Source of the DNA: Ferirhizobium litorale
Lineage (GTDB): Bacteria; Pseudomonadota; Alphaproteobacteria; Rhizobiales; Rhizobiaceae
Assembly: GCA_030028905.1 (NCBI GenBank)
Contig: JALDYZ010000013.1
Span: 62,001-126,000 of the forward strand
Length of the DNA: 64,000 nucleotides
Direction: 5' to 3'
Of this stretch, positions 59,888-64,000 are shown one piece after another (the stretch's first letter is position 1; each line of letters opens with the position of its first letter). The notes under the pieces are model-generated. The model saw only the letters and a list, made by a program, of their open reading frames with translations. It ran no database searches and had not been told where the DNA came from. Both the position numbers and the translations under genes were made by a program.

Positions 59888-60955
59888 ATGAGTAGCGCAG
59901 TTGCGCCGAAGGCGCCTATACCTGACATCGCCAGCCACATCACCTATGCGATGCGCACCATGGGCGTGGCGCCTATCCCGCGAAACTACGAACTCTTCTA
60001 CGAAGCCTATATCGGATCGAACCCGGCGCTTACGAAGAAACTCGCCAGCTATGGCAACAGCATCAGCCAGGACGAACTCGACGCGGTCGCCGCCCAGTTC
60101 TTCGGCAACCGCCAGCTGCAGGTGGTCGATAACGCCCATATCCGCATCGTCTCCGAACTGGAAGCCATCGTCAGGCTGCTCAAGCAGGAACAGAACTCGC
60201 TCGAAAGCTACAACCGGCTTCTCGGCGAGACCTGCAACCGCATCACCACCAAGAGCAACGCCAGCAGCGATATCCTCCAGAACGCCATCGCCATCCTCGC
60301 CAAGGCCACTGGCGATACGATGGCGCATGGCGAACGCACGGTCGAGAGCGTCAGCCAGAAGTCGCGCGAAATGGAGCAGGTCCGCCAGGAGCTGGACGAG
60401 TACAAGCGCATCGCCAACACCGATTCGCTGACCCGGCTTGCCAATCGCCGCGCCTTCGACGATCGCCTCGCCGCCGTCTATGACGGTCCGCTCAACCGCC
60501 ACCTCAGCGCCCTGATTCTGGCCGATATCGACAATTTCAAGGCGATCAACGACAACTACGGTCATCCCGTCGGTGACAAGATCCTGGCGACCGTGGCGAC
60601 GATCATCCGCACCACCGTGCCGCACGACGTCTTCGTTGCCCGCACCGGCGGCGAGGAATTCGCGATTCTCGTCGACGGCTGCAGCGAGGACGAAGCCCTG
60701 CAGATCGCCGAGCGGGTGCGCACGACGCTTGCCTCCACCCCCTTCCGCAATTCCAAGACCGGCATCGACTATGGGCCGATCACCATATCGCTCGGTGTCT
60801 GCATGGGGGCCGAGGCAGAAGATCCCGGTGATCTCTACGGCAAGTGCGACGCTGCGCTCTATTGCGCCAAGCATGCCGGCCGCAATTGCTCGGTCGCCTA
60901 CGAGAACGGAATGAAGAAGGAATTTTCCAAGAGCTGGCTCATCTACAAGAAGTAG
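59888..60955 (+). CDS. Cytoplasmic diguanylate cyclase (GGEEF)
   Basis: ATG at 59888 behind GGGAG gives 355 residues; ATG at 59858 would add ten. There is no membrane segment. The N-terminal 170 residues are helical with a coiled-coil stretch before the GGDEF domain (about 178-345). The domain contains ADIDNFKAIND, intact GGEEF (254-258) and the C-terminal DAALYCAKHAGRN. The inhibitory RxxD site nine residues before the motif is absent (P245...V248). It should produce cyclic-di-GMP; the input signal is unknown. Confidence 0.9.
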   Translation: MSSAVAPKAPIPDIASHITYAMRTMGVAPIPRNYELFYEAYIGSNPALTKKLASYGNSISQDELDAVAAQFFGNRQLQVVDNAHIRIVSELEAIVRLLKQEQNSLESYNRLLGETCNRITTKSNASSDILQNAIAILAKATGDTMAHGERTVESVSQKSREMEQVRQELDEYKRIANTDSLTRLANRRAFDDRLAAVYDGPLNRHLSALILADIDNFKAINDNYGHPVGDKILATVATIIRTTVPHDVFVARTGGEEFAILVDGCSEDEALQIAERVRTTLASTPFRNSKTGIDYGPITISLGVCMGAEAEDPGDLYGKCDAALYCAKHAGRNCSVAYENGMKKEFSKSWLIYKK

Positions 60956-60985
60956 GCGAGCCGCCGACTGCGGTTGCGGTCCCCT

Positions 60986-61594
60986 TCACCACATCGTTTT
61001 TGCGGCGCGCGCCGGCCACTCGCGGTCGTAGGTTTCCTTGTCGAAATCCGCCTTCGCCGCCTTGAGCAGGTCGCCCGGCGTCGGCAGCGCCGAGGGATCG
61101 ACGAACCGCTCGGCATCCCACAGTTCGGCGCGCATCACCGCCCGGGCACACTGGAAATAGACCTCGTCGATCGCAATCACCACGACGCTGCGCGGATGCT
61201 TGCCGTCCATATCGAAGCTCTCGAGCATCGCAGCGTCCACCGAGATCCGCGCCCGACCGTTAACGCGCATCGTCGTGTTCGATCCGGGGATGAGCATCAT
61301 CAGGGCGACGCGCGGGTCGCGCACGATGTTTTCGAGCGAATCGATGCGGTTGTTGCCGCGCCAGTCGGGCAGGAGCAGCGTGCGCTCGTCGGCGACCCGG
61401 ACGACCCCGCCGAGATCGCCGCGCGGCGAGCAGTCGAGCCCTTCGGGGCCGACGGTTGCCAGCGCCATGAAGGGCGATGCCTCGATCATCCGCCGGTATT
61501 CCGGCGTGAGGCTCGCCGTCACCTTGACGAGCGAAGCCTCGCTGCAGCCGCTATAGATTTCGCGCAAGTGTACGATGTCATCGATGAAGGTCAT
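60986..61594 (-). CDS. Pyridoxamine 5'-phosphate oxidase-like FMN-binding protein
   Basis: ATG at 61594 gives 202 residues with the split-barrel flavin-binding fold of the MSMEG_1061-type PNPOx group: FMALATVGPEGLDCSPRG, TLLLPDWRGNNRIDSLENI, DPRVALMMLIPG and MRVNGRARI. The C-terminus carries YFQCARAVMRAELWD. These proteins are probably flavin- or F420-like-dependent reductases rather than true PdxH. It lies 83 bases downstream of the alpha/beta hydrolase gene on the same strand. Confidence 0.87.
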   Translation of the reverse strand: MTFIDDIVHLREIYSGCSEASLVKVTASLTPEYRRMIEASPFMALATVGPEGLDCSPRGDLGGVVRVADERTLLLPDWRGNNRIDSLENIVRDPRVALMMLIPGSNTTMRVNGRARISVDAAMLESFDMDGKHPRSVVVIAIDEVYFQCARAVMRAELWDAERFVDPSALPTPGDLLKAAKADFDKETYDREWPARAAKTMW

Positions 61595-61677
61595 GTTGGT
61601 TCCCGCTGCCGGCAATATCGGCCCGCCATAGAGTTGGCGCATGACACTACGATGACGGTCGACCCCGCGCCAGCCCG

Positions 61678-62592
61678 CTATTCCGCTGCCTGCGCCCTGC
61701 CGGGTTCGCGGAGGAATTCAACCAGCCGGGCGATGACGTCAGGCGCGCTGACGATCCGCCGGTGGCCATGACCGTTGGCCCAGTGCAGCCTGACATGGGG
61801 ACCGGCGTTGCCGTAGCGGCGGGCGTGCTCGGCGCTCACTTCCTTGTCGTCCTCGGCGTGGATGACCAGCAGCGGCCTGTCGAAGGCCTGGCCAAGCGTC
61901 GCGGCGTCGAAATCCCCAAGTCTCCGCCCGGTGACGTGATGGATTTGCCCTTCCAGCGCCGCCTGCACCCGGGGCGCAAGACCGAGAAGCCTGCCGTAGT
62001 CCTCGAACAGCCAGCCCATCTCGCTCGGCGCGCCGATCAACGCCAGTTTGCCGGCGGCGAGCGGGCGGATGCCCGGCAGCAATCCACTTGCGGCAATCAT
62101 CAGGCTGGCGCCACCGAAGGAATGGCCGATGGCGGCATCAAAGGACCCGAACCTTAGTTCCGCGGCAGCGATCGCTTCCACCGCCAGCCGCATATTGAGA
62201 ACCCGTCCGCTCGAACGGCCATGGCCGGGGAAATCGATGGCGATGACCTCGGCACCGGTCGCGGCGATCCCCGCGGCGAGATCCGCCATGTAGGCGCTGC
62301 CCGAACCCCAGCCATGCACCACGAGATAGCGCTCCTGCGCCGGCTTGCCGCCCGCCGGTGCGAAACGGTAGGCGGCAACCCTGCCGCCCGCGGGAAGGTA
62401 GACATGCAGGCGCTCGGCGGCCGCCAGCCGCTTCATGCCGGCGGCATGCACGCCTTTCGCCTTGGCGCCCTTCGGTTTGCGCGACGGTGTGGTACTGAAT
62501 ATATGGAAGGCCAGCTTTCCGGCATGGCGTGGCGATACGGCTCCAATGGCGCGAAGCCCGAAGCGGGTGACCGAAAGAGCGAAGGATGGCAT
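61678..62592 (-). CDS. Alpha/beta hydrolase
   Basis: The 304-residue product has an alpha/beta-hydrolase core with oxyanion-hole VVHGWGSGSAY (91-101), AIDFPGHGRSSG, nucleophile elbow AIGHSFGG (S158), acid in HAEDDKEVS and catalytic His in NGHGHRRI. The substrate is unknown. It is divergent from a MarR regulator gene with only 46 bases between them and a palindrome in that gap, so it is likely the target of that regulator. Confidence 0.87.
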   Translation of the reverse strand: MPSFALSVTRFGLRAIGAVSPRHAGKLAFHIFSTTPSRKPKGAKAKGVHAAGMKRLAAAERLHVYLPAGGRVAAYRFAPAGGKPAQERYLVVHGWGSGSAYMADLAAGIAATGAEVIAIDFPGHGRSSGRVLNMRLAVEAIAAAELRFGSFDAAIGHSFGGASLMIAASGLLPGIRPLAAGKLALIGAPSEMGWLFEDYGRLLGLAPRVQAALEGQIHHVTGRRLGDFDAATLGQAFDRPLLVIHAEDDKEVSAEHARRYGNAGPHVRLHWANGHGHRRIVSAPDVIARLVEFLREPGRAQAAE

Positions 62593-62609
62593 GATGGACT
62601 TTCATAATA

Positions 62610-62623
62610 GTTCAACTTTGAAC
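62610..62623. promoter_or_regulatory. Probable MarR operator
   Basis: GTTCAA-CT-TTGAAC is a perfect 14-base palindrome in the 46-base gap between the divergent hydrolase and marR genes. It lies close enough to both starts to block both promoters. Confidence 0.75.
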
Positions 62624-62638
62624 AATTAAAGTACAACG

Positions 62639-63106
62639 ATGAACAAAAATCAATCCTTTCCCTGGGATCATCCGCGTTTTCGCAGCTGGGTATCCGTGGC
62701 ACGCGCCTGCCAACTGATGCAGCAGGCGCTGACCAAAGCGCTGGCCCATCTCGACATTAAGCCGCCGCACCTCGACATCCTCATCAATCTCTACCGCTTC
62801 GAAGGGATTTCGCAGCAGGAACTGGCCCGCAAGCTGCTGGTCGGGCGCTCGAACATGAGCATGCTGCTGCCGCAGATGGAAAAGCGCGGCCTGATCGAAC
62901 GTCGCGGCGACGCGCGCGACAAGCGCGTGCTGCGGCTCTACCTCACCGAAGCCGGTCGCAAGACCACCGAGGAGGCGATGGCGATCCAGACGGCGCTGAT
63001 CGAGCGCAGTCTGTCGGCGACTCCACTGGAGCAGTGCATGACGGTCGCCGATTCCATGGGCAACATCATCGCGGCGCTGTCAGCCGACATGAAGGACGCG
63101 GACTGA
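62639..63106 (+). CDS. MarR-family transcriptional regulator
   Basis: The 155-residue winged-helix protein shows the MarR core (about 45-115): ISQQELARKLLVGRSNMSML, then QMEKRGLIERRGDARDKRVL and LTEAGRKT. ATG at 62639 has no clear Shine-Dalgarno sequence, so its transcript may have a short leader. It probably represses itself and the divergent alpha/beta hydrolase from the palindrome at 62610-62623. Confidence 0.92.
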   Translation: MNKNQSFPWDHPRFRSWVSVARACQLMQQALTKALAHLDIKPPHLDILINLYRFEGISQQELARKLLVGRSNMSMLLPQMEKRGLIERRGDARDKRVLRLYLTEAGRKTTEEAMAIQTALIERSLSATPLEQCMTVADSMGNIIAALSADMKDAD

Positions 63107-63125
63107 TCCCGTCTCGACCGCTCGC

Positions 63126-63500
63126 TCAGCGCGGCTTTTCGGAGTGGTCGCGGCTCATGCCCTTTTCGGCAAGCTCCTGCTCGTAGGCCCCGAACAGGTC
63201 GTCGCCCCTTTCCCCAAGCTCCCGAAGATAGGCCCAGGTAAAAATGCCGGTGTCGTGCATGTCGTCGAAGCCGATGCGAACCGCATAGTTGCCGGTCGGC
63301 ACGACCGAAAGGATCTGCACGTTGCGCTTGCCCGGCACGGTGAGCTTCTGTCCCGGTCCATGGCCCTGCACCTCGGCCGAAGGTGACAGCACCCGCAGCA
63401 TCTCTGCCGGCAGATCGAAGCGCATGCCGTCGTCAAAGGCGACCGAGAGGGTTTGCCGGTCCGAAGACACGCGTATCTCGGTCGGCCAGTATTCGCTCAT
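63126..63500 (-). CDS. DUF971 protein
   Basis: The 124-residue product has the DUF971 fold (like the N-terminus of gamma-butyrobetaine hydroxylase): YWPTEIRVSSDRQTLSVAFD, FDLPAEMLRVLSPSAEVQG and the ending IFTWAYLREL, with aromatic and Asp/His residues. The family is linked by context in other bacteria to iron-sulfur or molybdenum cofactor genes. Here it is divergent from moaA. Confidence 0.9.
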   Translation of the reverse strand: MSEYWPTEIRVSSDRQTLSVAFDDGMRFDLPAEMLRVLSPSAEVQGHGPGQKLTVPGKRNVQILSVVPTGNYAVRIGFDDMHDTGIFTWAYLRELGERGDDLFGAYEQELAEKGMSRDHSEKPR

Positions 63501-63648
63501 TCGTCAACGTCCGTCTTGGTTTGATCTGCGAGCAGGAGTAAGCCGCTGCCGGACGGCGCGCAAGCGCTATCTGCCGCCCAACTGTCGCACAACGCCTTGA
63601 CGGCGCGCGCCTGGCGGACCACATTTGTTGTTGAACCGGAGAAGTGCA

Positions 63649-64000
63649 TTGAACAGCATTGCAGGCCAGATATCCGCGACAACCGCGCTCAACGCCGGCG
63701 ACGGCTCGATGATCGACCCATTCGGCCGGGCGGTGACCTATCTGCGTGTCTCGGTGACCGACCGCTGCGATTTTCGCTGCACCTATTGCATGGCGGAAAA
63801 TATGCACTTCCTGCCCAAGCAGGATCTCTTGACCCTCGAGGAACTCGACCGGCTCTGTTCCGCCTTCATCGCCAAGGGCGTGCGCAAGCTCAGACTCACC
63901 GGCGGCGAACCGCTGGTGCGCAAGAACATCATGTTCCTGGTGCGCGCGCTTGGCCGCCACATCGAGGCGGGCCGCCTCGACGAACTGACGCTGACCACCA
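63649..64000 (+). CDS. moaA: GTP 3',8-cyclase MoaA, N-terminal part
   Basis: MoaA is the radical-SAM enzyme that starts molybdopterin synthesis. The first 117 codons are in the window; the rest lies beyond base 64000. The radical-SAM motif CDFRCTYC (C40, C44, C47) and the SAM-binding [11 protein letters not shown] are present. I place the start at TTG 63649 behind GGAGAAG; ATG at 63709 in the same frame would begin [15 protein letters not shown] and is a real alternative. Confidence 0.93.
   Translation, partial: MNSIAGQISATTALNAGDGSMIDPFGRAVTYLRVSVTDRCDFRCTYCMAENMHFLPKQDLLTLEELDRLCSAFIAKGVRKLRLTGGEPLVRKNIMFLVRALGRHIEAGRLDELTLTT

Overview
The window looks like chromosomal DNA of an alphaproteobacterium of the order Rhizobiales, most likely Rhizobiaceae close to Sinorhizobium/Ensifer. 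The evidence is high GC content, a CckA hybrid kinase, a roughly 2,000-residue Growth Pole Ring (GPR/RgsE)-type coiled-coil protein, a DUF2865 protein, a malic enzyme fused to a phosphotransacetylase-like domain lying beside a SinR/SinI-type quorum-sensing pair, and a DksA that has lost most of its zinc-finger cysteines. I see no IS element, phage, integrase, rRNA, tRNA or CRISPR array. This reads as core genome with a few accessory genes.

Layout. 0-13.9 kb: the end of a PfkB kinase with psuG (pseudouridine breakdown), a secreted transglutaminase-like protein, cckA, a FliO-like membrane protein, dksA, a SixA-like phosphatase, the ycjX-ycjF pair, two small envelope proteins and the folP-folB-folK folate operon. 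14-22.4 kb: a DUF922 protease-like protein, a candidate small RNA with a strong terminator, a 2Fe-2S ferredoxin, a lone HPt protein and the giant gpr gene. 22.5-29.8 kb: a four-gene MlaE/MlaF/MlaD/lipoprotein lipid transporter, a dipeptide epimerase convergently overlapping an MFS transporter, and an LpxH-like phosphoesterase. 30-35.2 kb: malic enzyme, sinR, a lux-box palindrome, sinI and a phytanoyl-CoA dioxygenase-like protein. 35.6-43.9 kb: DUF2865, bluB under a cobalamin riboswitch, a membrane GGDEF protein, nadE, an LTA-synthase-like phosphoglycerol transferase and a DUF1003 protein. 44-53.6 kb: an unknown helix-turn-helix protein, a GFA-family enzyme, class II DAHP synthase, an ATP-grasp enzyme with a 194-residue partner, glutathione reductase, DUF2059, rpiA, gph, and a TetR/Rid divergent pair with three operator palindromes. 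53.6-64 kb: an L,D-transpeptidase, fumC, two tiny membrane proteins, class I fumarase, a cytoplasmic GGDEF protein, a PNPOx-like protein, an alpha/beta hydrolase with a divergent MarR regulator, DUF971 and the start of moaA.

Functional themes are cell cycle and polar growth (cckA, gpr, an HPt protein, possible CtrA boxes), envelope building (Mla-type transporter, L,D-transpeptidase, LTA-like transferase), C4-dicarboxylate metabolism (malic enzyme and two unrelated fumarases), cofactors (folate, NAD, B12 lower ligand, molybdopterin), redox (gor, ferredoxin), cyclic-di-GMP and quorum sensing. The most novel-looking locus is the ATP-grasp/194-residue pair at 47.05-48.55 kb. The ligase resembles RimK/MvdD-type graspetide ligases, and the partner carries one TTxxxxEE-type motif like that of graspetide precursors. 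This is a hypothesis, not a demonstrated system. Start codons were chosen by reading ribosome binding sites; several genes appear to start with TTG or GTG.
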